20,258 nucleotides of DNA from Candidatus Gastranaerophilales bacterium (GCA_028691575.1 JAQUYY010000005.1:1-20258), one strand, 5' to 3'; positions 1-7,715 are shown, numbered from the stretch's first letter. Translations and numbers: made by a program. Notes: generated by a model not told the origin, from the sequence alone.

Positions 1-1047
1 ATTAGTAATACTCCCTGTATTTAACAGTGTTATATTATCTAAACTTCCATAACCTTTTGCTAAAGAACCGAATAAAAAACTTAAGCCTCTTTTATTTAAG
101 TTGTCAATTTCGCTGTCACTTATATCATCGTCACAATCACCGTAACCGGGCTGATTGCACCATTTTATTCCAAGATTTTCGGAAGAATTAGAGCTGGTTA
201 AGTCTAATTTTGTTGACGGCCAATTTGATAAATCATCCATTTTTGCATATATAGCTTGAGAAAAGCCTAAACTTGTCAATACATGGGTATATGGAATTTT
301 TGTGTCTAACCAGTTTCCTGAATTAAAATAAGGGCTTTTAACTTCCAAATAACCTGTATCAATGTTTATTCTTAAATTTGGCGGCAACAAATCCTGTCCG
401 TACCAGTTAACAAGTTTGGCATAATCATAATTCGAAATAAAACCTACTAAAAAAGCAATGTGTTTTTTAATTTCAGTTGGAGCTATTCCGCTTATATTAG
501 TGTTTTTTATCAAACTTGTTCTTGGATCATAGGAAGTTGTGCTTTTTCCAAAAGAAGATAAATCCTTTGTACTCAACGTTGAAGAAAAATTATTTTCCTC
601 TAATAGTACTGTATTAATAGATTGAGCACTTGAAAGAGTGTAATATTCCGGAATAAGCCTACTTCCTAATATATTTGGCAATGTAAATGCCGGTGAATAT
701 TGATAAACAGCAGTTATTAAAGATGTGTTGCTGCCCGAAATTTTTGTAATATTTACCTGAATAGTATCAGAATTTGGTAAATTATGATCATCAAAATAGT
801 CTTTTATAAAATTCTCTAATTCGGATTCAATATTGCCGATTTTGGTTGTCTCATCAACAGATGCCTGCATATATAGCTGATTCAGCTTGGTTAAGCTCAT
901 TTTAACAGATTCGGAAAGTGTCATTCTGGCATTTAGAGTAAATCCTATTTCAATAATAATCATTATTGCTGTTACAATAATCGGCAAAACCATTACAAAT
1001 TCAACAAGTTGTTGAGCAGTATGAAAATTTGAATATTTTTTTAACAA
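1..1047 (-). CDS. TadE-like pilus assembly/pseudopilin protein, partial (C-terminus off the left edge)
   Basis: Translating the minus strand gives 349 codons with no stop, running off the left edge, so the C-terminus is missing. The N-terminus (about residues 1-32) is short and basic, then Gln-Gln-Leu-Val-Glu-Phe followed by a single hydrophobic segment ending near Ile-Ile-Ile-Glu. This is the TadE/TadG pattern (xxLVEFxxxLP plus one membrane helix). Such proteins are minor pilins or secretion components of the Tad/Flp pilus. After the helix comes a long Ser/Thr/Asn-rich region without cysteines until about residue 300, probably extracytoplasmic. I chose TTG at 1047 because AAGGAA (1057-1062) lies 9 bases upstream and no in-frame ATG precedes the TadE motif. 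A -10/-35 pair sits just upstream. Family assignment is good for the N-terminus only; the rest is unrecognised and much longer than a simple TadE. Confidence 0.72.
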   Translation of the reverse strand, partial: MLKKYSNFHTAQQLVEFVMVLPIIVTAIMIIIEIGFTLNARMTLSESVKMSLTKLNQLYMQASVDETTKIGNIESELENFIKDYFDDHNLPNSDTIQVNITKISGSNTSLITAVYQYSPAFTLPNILGSRLIPEYYTLSSAQSINTVLLEENNFSSTLSTKDLSSFGKSTTSYDPRTSLIKNTNISGIAPTEIKKHIAFLVGFISNYDYAKLVNWYGQDLLPPNLRINIDTGYLEVKSPYFNSGNWLDTKIPYTHVLTSLGFSQAIYAKMDDLSNWPSTKLDLTSSNSSENLGIKWCNQPGYGDCDDDISDSEIDNLNKRGLSFLFGSLAKGYGSLDNITLLNTGSITN

Positions 1048-1075
1048 AATTACAAGTTCCTTTACGACTGATTTT

Positions 1076-1104
1076 ATTATATATAATTGTTTTGTTTTGA
1101 GCAA
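1076..1104 (-). promoter_or_regulatory. Sigma-70-type promoter for the TadE-like gene
   Basis: On the minus strand TTGCTC (1104-1099), a 17-base spacer and a perfect TATAAT (1081-1076) precede the AAGGAA ribosome binding site (1062-1057) of the TadE-like gene. The implied transcript start is near 1069, leaving a very short leader. Seen in sequence; the function is inferred. Confidence 0.6.
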
Positions 1105-1130
1105 TTTTTTAACATAATTAATTTTGTACT

Positions 1131-1147
1131 ATTTTCAAATTGAAAAT
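1131..1147. repeat. 17-base perfect dyad between the divergent tad-like and folK genes
   Basis: ATTTTCAA, one central base, then TTGAAAAT form a perfect 8-bp inverted repeat in the divergent intergenic region. It overlaps the expected -35 area of the weak folK promoter candidate (TTTTCA at 1132-1137, TAAAAT at 1155-1160, 17-base spacer). It could be an operator, but such AT dyads also arise by chance. Confidence 0.3.
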
Positions 1148-1193
1148 TTTAGAGTAAAATTGTTTTAAACAATATTTAATTAAAGGGAGTAAA

Positions 1194-1706
1194 ATGAGCA
1201 TTGCATACTTATGCCTGGGTTCAAATTTGGGAGATAAAATAGGCTATATACAGCAATCACATATTTTATTGAATGATATTGAGGGCATTAAAGTATTAAA
1301 AGCCTCTAGTTTTTATGAAACAGAACCTTATGGATTTAAAAATCAAGAATGGTTTGTAAATGCTGTTCTTGAAATTGAAACGATTTTAAATCCAAACGAA
1401 CTTTTGAATAAGTGCATAAATATTGAAAATAAATTAGGACGCAATCGTAGTGACGATTTTCCAAGATGGGGTCCAAGATGCATTGATATTGATATTTTGT
1501 TATATGACAATCAAGTGATTTCTGATAAAAATTTAACAATTCCGCATCCTCTATTTGAAAAAAGATCGTTTGCTCTTGTACCAATGTTAGAAATTAATCC
1601 TGATTTGATTCATCCTGTTCTAAATAAATCAATTGAACAAATACACTGTGATCTGGAAGAAGTTGAATCTGTTTATCTTTATGGCACAAGACCAAAGGGA
1701 TTTTGA
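1194..1706 (+). CDS. folK: 2-amino-4-hydroxy-6-hydroxymethyldihydropteridine pyrophosphokinase (HPPK)
   Basis: This cytosolic enzyme of folate synthesis transfers pyrophosphate from ATP to 6-hydroxymethyl-7,8-dihydropterin, giving the substrate of dihydropteroate synthase. The 170-residue protein has the usual single-domain HPPK length. Family motifs are present in order: LGSNLGDK near residues 8-15, the YETEPYGF/QEWFVNAV stretch at about 41-58, and the signature RWGPRCIDIDILLY at about 91-104 with the two magnesium-binding Asp residues 98 and 100, then IPHP near 115. The ATG is preceded by a good AAAGGGAG site a few bases upstream. The stop codon overlaps the start of the next gene by one base, so the two are probably co-transcribed and translationally coupled. 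No other folate gene (folB, folP) lies in the window. I am confident of the function. Confidence 0.95.
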   Translation: MSIAYLCLGSNLGDKIGYIQQSHILLNDIEGIKVLKASSFYETEPYGFKNQEWFVNAVLEIETILNPNELLNKCINIENKLGRNRSDDFPRWGPRCIDIDILLYDNQVISDKNLTIPHPLFEKRSFALVPMLEINPDLIHPVLNKSIEQIHCDLEEVESVYLYGTRPKGF

Positions 1707-2923
1707 TGAAAAAAATAGCCGTAATAGGCGGCGGTCCTGCGGGATTTATGGCAGCAATATCCGCAAAAGAAAATGCTAAAAATCCTGTAATTATAGATAT
1801 TTATGAAAAAGAAAATCCGCTTAAAACAATTTTATACACGGGTGGCGGACGCTGCAATTTTTCCAACGAAATTTATGATTTTAAAGAATTAGCTAAATTT
1901 TATCCCAGAGGTGAAAAATTTTTATATTCGGTTTTTAGCCGTTTTGGCGTAAAAGAAACTCTAGAATGGTTTTCGGTTAAGGGTTTGAGGTATTATACCC
2001 AAGATGATAATCGAATTTTTCCAAAATCAAATTTAGCAAAAGAAGTTCGGGATTTATTGTTAAAAACCTCAAAAGACTTAAATATCAACATTTTTTCCAA
2101 TGTTAAAGTCGAAAAAATTACTCTGCAAAATAATGGATTTTTGCTTTATCAAAAAAATCAGATTTCTAAATATGATGCGGTTATTATTGCAACCGGAGGT
2201 TTCTTAAAAAGGGATTCGAGCGGTTATAATTGTGCAAAAAGTCTGGGGCACAAGATTTCCGAACTAAAACCATCCTTAACAGGTTTAATTATACAAGATT
2301 TTGATGAAAATATTGCAGGTATAAGCATTCAAAATGCAAGTGTTGAGATATTTTTTCAGAATAAAAAAATAAATGATTTTAAAGGAGATTTTATTTATAC
2401 TCATAAAGGAATATCAGGTCCAATTGCTCATAAAATCTCGTCTTTCGGAGCATTTTTAAAATTTAGCAAGGAAAATCCTTTAATATTGAATATTAATTTT
2501 GTTCAAAAAAATCTTGATGAAATTGATAAAATTTTGCAAAAAGATTTAGAAAATTCGCCTAAAAAAAGTATTTTGAACATTATTTCTTCTTATATTCCGA
2601 AAAATTTAGCTAATTTTCTTTTAACTAAGAATAATATTGATATTGAGAAAAAATCTTCTTATATTTCAAAACAGGAAAGAAAAATCATAGCAAATATGCT
2701 TATAAATGCCCGGCTAAAAGTTATTTCAACTGATGATAAGGGTGAAATAGTTACAGCAGGTGGAGTTGAATTAAAAGAAATTAATTCAAAAACCATGGAA
2801 TCAAAACTTTGCAAAAATTTGTATTTTTGCGGAGAAGTTTTAAATATTGACGGATTAACAGGTGGTTTTAACCTGCAAATGTGTTGGTCTACAGGCTATA
2901 TTGCAGGGCTTTTTGCTTCGTAA
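1706..2923 (+). CDS. BaiN/HI0933-family NAD(P)/FAD-dependent oxidoreductase
   Basis: This is a flavoprotein of the HI0933/YhiN/BaiN family. Visible motifs are the N-terminal FAD-binding GGGPAGFMAA, the family-specific GGGRCNFSN near residue 48, the R-I-F-P-K-S stretch, the internal ATGG, THKGISGP in the middle domain, and the C-terminal FCGEVLNIDGLTGGFN with GYIAG, which closes the FAD site. Its length (405 residues) is typical. Physiological substrates are poorly known for most members; the BaiN name comes from a bile-acid reductase role in some gut clostridia and should not be transferred here. I start at ATG 1706, which overlaps the folK stop (TGATG) and has AAAGGGA 5 bases upstream; a TTG one codon earlier is possible but worse placed. 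The stop lies 4 bases from that of the convergent pyk, with no hairpin between. Confidence 0.9.
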   Translation: MKKIAVIGGGPAGFMAAISAKENAKNPVIIDIYEKENPLKTILYTGGGRCNFSNEIYDFKELAKFYPRGEKFLYSVFSRFGVKETLEWFSVKGLRYYTQDDNRIFPKSNLAKEVRDLLLKTSKDLNINIFSNVKVEKITLQNNGFLLYQKNQISKYDAVIIATGGFLKRDSSGYNCAKSLGHKISELKPSLTGLIIQDFDENIAGISIQNASVEIFFQNKKINDFKGDFIYTHKGISGPIAHKISSFGAFLKFSKENPLILNINFVQKNLDEIDKILQKDLENSPKKSILNIISSYIPKNLANFLLTKNNIDIEKKSSYISKQERKIIANMLINARLKVISTDDKGEIVTAGGVELKEINSKTMESKLCKNLYFCGEVLNIDGLTGGFNLQMCWSTGYIAGLFAS

Positions 2924-2927
2924 TAAA

Positions 2928-4385
2928 TTACAGACAATGGCTGCTGTCGCCTTTAAATCCGATTTTATGCAGTCTTATAAAGTTTGTTCTTTCAAAGCCT
3001 AAGAATGGCAAGCCGCCTGTAATTACGACTTTTGATTCTTCTTTTAAGAAAGTTTTGTTTATAAGCATTTCATCGCAAATTTGCACTTCTTCTCGTGAAA
3101 GTGTATCTTTATAGCTCATAAATACAGGGAATACACCCCAAAGAAGATTTAATCTTCTGCAAACCTTTTCACTGTCAGATATTGCAATAATAGGAATAGA
3201 CGGTTTTTCTTTTGACAAAAGAAATGCACTTGCACCTGTTCTCGTAAAAGCAATAATAGCATCGACTTTGACATCTTTTGCCATTTTAATAATCGCTGAT
3301 GCAATGGCTTGAGTATGATCTTCGCTTATTGTGCAAATATCTTCAAACAATAAGGCTTTTTTATAAATATTGCTACATTCAACATTTTGGGCAATTGACT
3401 GCATCATTCTGATTGATTCAACGGGAAACTGCCCTACTGCAGTTTCGCCTGACAACATAACTGCATCTGTTCCATCTATAATAGCATTTGCAACATCACT
3501 TGCCTCAGCTCTTGTAGGAATAGGTTGCGTTATCATTGATTCTAACATTTGTGTTGCAACTATAATAGGTTTTCTGAGCTTATTTACTTTCTCAATAATT
3601 TGTTTTTGAACAATAGGAACTTTCTCAGGAGAAATTTCTATACCCAAATCACCTCTTGCAACCATTGCTCCGTCTGAAACTTCAATGATTTCATCAAGAT
3701 TTTGCAATGCCTGTGGCTTTTCTATCTTTGCAATTATCGGGATATCTCCCCCAAACTGCTTTACATACCTTTTTGTTGTTAAAATATCTTCTTTATTCCT
3801 GACAAAAGAAAGGGCTAAATAATCAACATCGTTCTCAATAGCAAATTTAATATATTCAACATCTTTAGGCGTTACAGCCGTAATACTTGATGTGGCACCC
3901 GGGATGTTTAACCCTTTTTTGGAAGTTAAAACTCCGCCATGAATAACTTTTGCTTTTACAGATTTTTCGGTTTTTGAAATAATTACCAGTGTAATTTTTC
4001 CATCATCGAGCAAAACTTTATCTCCGGGTCTTACATCCTGAACAATTCCTTTATAATCAACGGGAATGATACTTTTATCTGCATCCTGCTCTTTCATCGG
4101 CATTAATGTTATACTTTGACCATTTTCTAAATTTAATGGTTCATGAATAGTGCCTACTCTGATTTTTGGACCTTGTAAATCTAATAATATACATATATTT
4201 AGATTTAGCTCATTTGAAATTTTTCTTATAATTTCAATTTTTTGTTTATGATCTTCGGGAGTTCCGTGGGATGAATTAAGCCTGAATATTTTTGCCCCTG
4301 CTTTAATCAGTTTTTTAATGCTTTCTTCTGTGCCGGTGCCAGGTCCTAACGTTGCTATTATTTTTGTTTTAACCAATGATTTCAT
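2928..4385 (-). CDS. pyk: Pyruvate kinase
   Basis: It catalyses the last step of glycolysis, transferring phosphate from phosphoenolpyruvate to ADP. The 485-residue protein has the usual bacterial layout: the (beta/alpha)8 barrel starting KTKIIATLGP with RLNSSHG near residues 35-41, the B domain around LLDDGKITL, the catalytic-Lys signature IIAKIEKPQAL, the MVARGDLGIEI loop, then VATQMLESM and the TRAEASDVANAI/DAVMLSGETA segments. A C-terminal allosteric-type domain containing AFTRTGASA follows. There is no extra PEP-utiliser domain at the end. The ATG at 4385 has AGGAG eight bases upstream. It reads towards the baiN-like gene and faces lpxD at its 5' side, with overlapping promoter candidates. 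The presence of this gene indicates glycolysis, and is compatible with a fermentative lifestyle, though it does not prove one. Confidence 0.96.
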   Translation of the reverse strand: MKSLVKTKIIATLGPGTGTEESIKKLIKAGAKIFRLNSSHGTPEDHKQKIEIIRKISNELNLNICILLDLQGPKIRVGTIHEPLNLENGQSITLMPMKEQDADKSIIPVDYKGIVQDVRPGDKVLLDDGKITLVIISKTEKSVKAKVIHGGVLTSKKGLNIPGATSSITAVTPKDVEYIKFAIENDVDYLALSFVRNKEDILTTKRYVKQFGGDIPIIAKIEKPQALQNLDEIIEVSDGAMVARGDLGIEISPEKVPIVQKQIIEKVNKLRKPIIVATQMLESMITQPIPTRAEASDVANAIIDGTDAVMLSGETAVGQFPVESIRMMQSIAQNVECSNIYKKALLFEDICTISEDHTQAIASAIIKMAKDVKVDAIIAFTRTGASAFLLSKEKPSIPIIAISDSEKVCRRLNLLWGVFPVFMSYKDTLSREEVQICDEMLINKTFLKEESKVVITGGLPFLGFERTNFIRLHKIGFKGDSSHCL

Positions 4386-4478
4386 AAAATTATCTCCTAA
4401 AATATTAATTTGTTTAACATTAACTTTAGCACCAAAAAGACCTTATTGCTAGAGATTTTTCACACCTTTTATCTAAAG

Positions 4479-4507
4479 ATTATATAAAAAATCTTGTGTA
4501 TTTTCCA
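4479..4507 (-). promoter_or_regulatory. Candidate pyk promoter
   Basis: On the minus strand TGGAAA (4507-4502), a 17-base spacer and a perfect TATAAT (4484-4479) lie about 95 bases before the pyk start codon. The -35 is a 4/6 match. It overlaps the divergent lpxD promoter candidate. The AT-rich context makes chance matches common. Confidence 0.45.
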
Positions 4508-4522
4508 TTTTAATCATAAAAT
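4494..4522 (+). promoter_or_regulatory. Candidate promoter of the lpxD-lpxC-fabZ-lpxA operon
   Basis: TTGTGT (4494-4499), a 17-base spacer and TAAAAT (4517-4522) give an implied transcript start near 4529. That start falls just before the in-frame ATG at 4531, which has no ribosome binding site, and supports the use of the downstream TTG at 4561, which follows AGAGGG. Confidence 0.5.
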
Positions 4523-4560
4523 AAAACTTTATGGAATTAAAACAAAGAGGGAAAACAGTT

Positions 4561-5649
4561 TTGGATAGAAAGTACACTATAAACCAAATACAAGAAATAG
4601 TCGGCGGAATTCTTAGCGGAGACGGAAGTATAGAAATTAAAAAATTGCTTCCTCCAAAATTAGCCGATGAAAATACTTTAGCGTTAGCTTTATCGGAAGA
4701 AGAAATTGAAAATCTTACCATTACCAGAGCAAAAGCAGCAATGGTTCCTATTGGTGTGTCTTTAGATCATATAACTACAATCGAAGTTGAGCGCCCTCGC
4801 TTGGCAATGATGAAGCTTTTGCATCTGTTTTATGAAGCTCCGGATGCTCCTACCGGAATTCATCCGACTGCCGTTGTTCATCCTGATGCTAAATTGGGTC
4901 AAAACGTTTCAATCGGACCCGGTGCTGTTATTGGCAGAGAAGCCCAAATTGGGGATAATGCCAAAATTCTTGCCAATGTTTATATAGGTAAAAAAACTCA
5001 AATTGGTCATAACTGTTTATTTTACCCGAATGTTTGCATAGGAGATTTTGTTTCAATAGGAAATAATGTAATTATTCATCATGGCGCAAGTATTGGTGCA
5101 GACGGCTTTAGTTTTGTTACTGAAAACCCCAGTAACGTTGAAATAGCTAAAGAACAAGGACAAATTGAAGAAAAACAAGAACAAAAAATTTATAAAATAC
5201 CTTCAATCGGTTCTGTTGAAATAAAAGATGATGTTGAAATTGGTGCAAATGCTACCATTGATAGAGGTACAATAGAAAATACCATCATCGGAAAAGGTAC
5301 TAAAATTGATAATTTAGTAATGATTGCTCATAATTGCAATATCGGTGAAGGTTGTCTGGTTATATCTCAGGTCGGCATCGCCGGAAGTTGTAAAGTAGGG
5401 GATAGAGTCGTTCTTGCCGGTCAAGTCGGCTTGGCAGATCATATTAATATTGGCTCTGATTCCATTGTTATGGCTCAAGCAGGTGTAAGTAAAAGTTTTC
5501 CCGAAAAAAGCATTATTATGGGCTATCCGGCAGTTCCAAGAAGAGAATTTGTTAAACAAACAAAAAATATAAAATCAGTTGAAAATCTTTTAAAAGAAGT
5601 AAAAATTTTAAAAGAAGAATTAGAAGAATTAAAGAAAATCAGAAAATAA
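4561..5649 (+). CDS. lpxD: UDP-3-O-(3-hydroxyacyl)glucosamine N-acyltransferase
   Basis: LpxD adds the second, N-linked hydroxyacyl chain from acyl-ACP to the lipid A precursor, after LpxA and LpxC. Counting from TTG 4561, residues 1-95 form the uridine-binding domain (YTINQIQEIVGG), and residues about 100-335 are hexapeptide repeats of a left-handed beta helix (IGxxxxIG pattern). The catalytic His is in IDNLVMIAHN (His257), and the family's second His is in ADHINIG. The C-terminus is a charged helix, probably trimer-forming. I prefer TTG 4561: AGAGGG (4546-4551) is 9 bases upstream, whereas ATG 4531 (ten residues longer) lacks a ribosome binding site and lies at the predicted transcript start. 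Between GADGFSF and KIPSIG there is an insertion of about 18 residues, rich in Glu and Gln, compared with the E. coli protein. The stop is one base from lpxC. Confidence 0.93.
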   Translation: MDRKYTINQIQEIVGGILSGDGSIEIKKLLPPKLADENTLALALSEEEIENLTITRAKAAMVPIGVSLDHITTIEVERPRLAMMKLLHLFYEAPDAPTGIHPTAVVHPDAKLGQNVSIGPGAVIGREAQIGDNAKILANVYIGKKTQIGHNCLFYPNVCIGDFVSIGNNVIIHHGASIGADGFSFVTENPSNVEIAKEQGQIEEKQEQKIYKIPSIGSVEIKDDVEIGANATIDRGTIENTIIGKGTKIDNLVMIAHNCNIGEGCLVISQVGIAGSCKVGDRVVLAGQVGLADHINIGSDSIVMAQAGVSKSFPEKSIIMGYPAVPRREFVKQTKNIKSVENLLKEVKILKEELEELKKIRK

Positions 5650-5650
5650 A

Positions 5651-6457
5651 ATGGCTACTTTGAAAAAAAATATACAACTATCCGGAACAGGCTTAATGAG
5701 CGGAAGCGAAAGCAAATTAACTATTTTTCCTTCTGAACAAAAGGGAATAAGATTTTTTACAGCTAATCAGGAAATTTTGGCTTCAGCAGAAAATGTTATT
5801 TCTACCCAAAATTGTGTTGTATTAGGCAATGATACTGCTAAAATCATCTTGGTTGAACATTTTATGGCTGCTTGTTCGTTTTGTAACATCAATAGTTTAG
5901 ATGTCTGTCTTGAAGGGGCTGAATTGCCAATTTTTGACGGAAGTTCAAAAGTTTGGGTAGAATCTTTTAAAAATGCAGGTATAACAAGTCTTTCAGAAGA
6001 AAAAACTGAGTTTAATGAACCGATATTTCTAGAAAATTCAAATTCTTCAATAGCGCTAATTCCGGCTGATGACTTTAAAATCACATATATTGTTGATTTT
6101 AATCATTCTGATTTGCAAAATAAGTGGTTTTCTTTCGATAATGCTGAAAAATCAGCTGAAATTATTGAAGCTAGGACGTTTGGATATTTAAAAGATTTGG
6201 AAAAAATTCAAGCAGCAGGGCTTGCCAAGGGTGTTTCTATTGATAATACTCTGGGATTGACAGATAATGGCTATACAACTTATTTGCGTTCCGATTTAGA
6301 GCCAATAAAGCATAAAATTCTTGATTTAATAGGAGATTTAAGTTTAACAGGCTTGAATCCGTTAAACTTTAATGCACATATGATTGCAAAAGAAGCAGGA
6401 CATGCTTCTCATGTCGATTTTGCAAAAAAAATAAAAAAATATTTACATGAAGATTAG
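5651..6457 (+). CDS. lpxC: UDP-3-O-acyl-N-acetylglucosamine deacetylase
   Basis: LpxC is the zinc hydrolase that commits the pathway to lipid A by removing the N-acetyl group from the LpxA product. At 268 residues it is slightly short for the family. Zinc ligands are identifiable: His70 in LVEHFMAA, His221 and Asp225 in KHKILDLIGDL, with the general base Glu69 and His251 in AGHASH also present. The EARTFGYL motif at about 173-180 and the DNTLGLTDNGY segment are typical. Odd point: the N-terminal family motif G-x-G-L-H-S-G reads GTGLMSG, so the His equivalent to E. coli His19 is Met16. The ATG follows the lpxD stop after one base with no strong ribosome binding site (only AGAAAATAAA upstream), which suggests translational coupling. 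Identity is firm; whether the Met lowers activity is unknown. Confidence 0.94.
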   Translation: MATLKKNIQLSGTGLMSGSESKLTIFPSEQKGIRFFTANQEILASAENVISTQNCVVLGNDTAKIILVEHFMAACSFCNINSLDVCLEGAELPIFDGSSKVWVESFKNAGITSLSEEKTEFNEPIFLENSNSSIALIPADDFKITYIVDFNHSDLQNKWFSFDNAEKSAEIIEARTFGYLKDLEKIQAAGLAKGVSIDNTLGLTDNGYTTYLRSDLEPIKHKILDLIGDLSLTGLNPLNFNAHMIAKEAGHASHVDFAKKIKKYLHED

Positions 6458-6466
6458 GAGAAAAAA

Positions 6467-6919
6467 ATGAGTGATAATGCTATTCAAGAACCAATTTCAA
6501 TGAATGTTACGGAAATAATGGACACAATACCCCATCGTTATCCTTTCCTGCTTATAGACAGAATTACTGAATTAATACCGGGTAAGTCTGTAAAAGGATA
6601 CAAAAATGTAACAATAAACGAGCCTTTTTTTCAGGGACATTTCCCTAATAATCCTGTGATGCCCGGAGTTTTACAAATTGAAGCTTTGGCTCAACTTAGT
6701 ATCCATATTTTAAAATGTTTACCTGAATATGATGGCAAATTAGGCTTATTTGCAGGAATTGACAATGTCAGGTTTAAAAGAGTGGTTCGCCCCGGAGATA
6801 AATTAGAAATGTACTCAGAAATGGTTCAACTAAAAGGACCTATTGCTAAAGTTCAATGTAGAGCTGAAGTTGACGGACAACTGGCAGTAAAAGCAGAATT
6901 AATGGTTGCAATGCAATAA
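6467..6919 (+). CDS. fabZ: 3-hydroxyacyl-[acyl-carrier-protein] dehydratase FabZ
   Basis: FabZ dehydrates 3-hydroxyacyl-ACP to trans-2-enoyl-ACP in fatty acid synthesis. Because LpxA and LpxD consume the same 3-hydroxyacyl-ACPs, it competes with lipid A synthesis at a branch point, and its place inside the lpx operon fits this. The 150-residue hot-dog-fold protein has IPHRYPFLLIDRI at about 21-33 and the active-site segment QGHFPNNPVMPGVLQIEALAQ. His58 and Glu72 match the known catalytic pair, with the same numbering as in Helicobacter pylori FabZ. The ATG has AGGAG about 7 bases upstream and lies 9 bases after the lpxC stop. The lpxC-fabZ-lpxA order is the one familiar from cyanobacteria. 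Confidence 0.96.
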   Translation: MSDNAIQEPISMNVTEIMDTIPHRYPFLLIDRITELIPGKSVKGYKNVTINEPFFQGHFPNNPVMPGVLQIEALAQLSIHILKCLPEYDGKLGLFAGIDNVRFKRVVRPGDKLEMYSEMVQLKGPIAKVQCRAEVDGQLAVKAELMVAMQ

Positions 6920-6932
6920 TTGAGGCAAAAAT

Positions 6933-7715
6933 ATGACTTCTATTCACAAATCGGCTGTAATTGACAGTTCAGCCAAAATAGCACAAAGCGTAATAATAAT
7001 GCCAAACGTCATTATCGGAGAGAATGTCGTAATCGGCGAAAATGTTAAAATTTATCCGAATGTATATCTTGAACATTGTCGAATCGGTGATGGAACGGTA
7101 ATTTCTTGTGGTGCAAGCATTGGGACTGCCCCTCAGGACTTAGGTTACAAACAAGAGCCTACCCTGTCAATTATTGGCAAAAACTGTCAAATAAGAGAAT
7201 ATGTAACGGTTAATAGAGCTTCCGGAGAAGGAAATTCAACAATAGTAGGGGATAATTGCCTTTTGATGACCAGCTCTCACGTCGGACATAACTGTAGAGT
7301 TTATGATAATGCTATTTTAGCTAACCTTGCTACACTTGGCGGACATGTAGAAGTCGGTTCATTTGCTTTTATCGGCGGAATGTCTGTTGTTCATCAAAAT
7401 TGCAGGATCGGCGAAATGTCTATAATGAGCGGAATGTCAGGAGCAAGGCAAGATATTCCTCCATATTCTAAAACAGCAGGAGCGCCATCTGAAGTTGTAA
7501 CAATCAATTCAATTGGTTTAAAACGCAGAGGACTAACTGTTGAACAGCGAAATGAATTAAAAAAAGCTTATAATTATATTTGGTTTTCTGAATATAACAC
7601 TCATCAAGGAGTTGAAAAAGTTAAGGAAGAAATCATCGGCAATGAATTTGTTGATAATCTTGTTGAATTTGTTTTATCCAGCAAACGTGGCGTTGTAAAA
7701 AAACATCATAAGTAA
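6933..7715 (+). CDS. lpxA: UDP-N-acetylglucosamine O-acyltransferase
   Basis: LpxA starts lipid A synthesis by moving a 3-hydroxyacyl chain from ACP to the 3-OH of UDP-GlcNAc. The 260-residue protein has the normal length, with a left-handed beta helix (hexapeptide repeats, residues about 5-185) and a C-terminal helical domain beginning GLKRRGLT. The catalytic His is His119 in SSHVGHNC (E. coli His125). His116, His138 (LGGHV) and His154 (VVHQNC) correspond to E. coli His122, His144 and His160. Gly167 aligns with E. coli Gly173, the acyl-chain ruler, so a long chain (C14-like) can be accommodated; that is inference. GAGG precedes the ATG, which lies 13 bases after fabZ. It is the last gene of the operon; lpxB does not follow, and a strong hairpin ends the unit. 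Confidence 0.95.
   Translation: MTSIHKSAVIDSSAKIAQSVIIMPNVIIGENVVIGENVKIYPNVYLEHCRIGDGTVISCGASIGTAPQDLGYKQEPTLSIIGKNCQIREYVTVNRASGEGNSTIVGDNCLLMTSSHVGHNCRVYDNAILANLATLGGHVEVGSFAFIGGMSVVHQNCRIGEMSIMSGMSGARQDIPPYSKTAGAPSEVVTINSIGLKRRGLTVEQRNELKKAYNYIWFSEYNTHQGVEKVKEEIIGNEFVDNLVEFVLSSKRGVVKKHHK

Noticed and set aside
1706..2923. Naming the flavoprotein baiN and giving it a bile-acid role
   Set aside because: The family is broad and functions differ; no bile-acid genes surround it, so only the family assignment is supported.
2881..3114. Plus-strand open frame of 77 codons overlapping pyk
   Set aside because: It lies antisense to pyk and inside the baiN-like gene's end, without motifs or a ribosome binding site.
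3370..3609. Plus-strand open frame inside pyk
   Set aside because: It is antisense to a highly conserved part of pyruvate kinase and its composition reflects the complement of that gene.
4531..4560. ATG at 4531 as the start of lpxD
   Set aside because: No ribosome binding site precedes it and it lies at the predicted transcript start; the TTG at 4561 follows AGAGGG at good distance and matches the usual family N-terminus.
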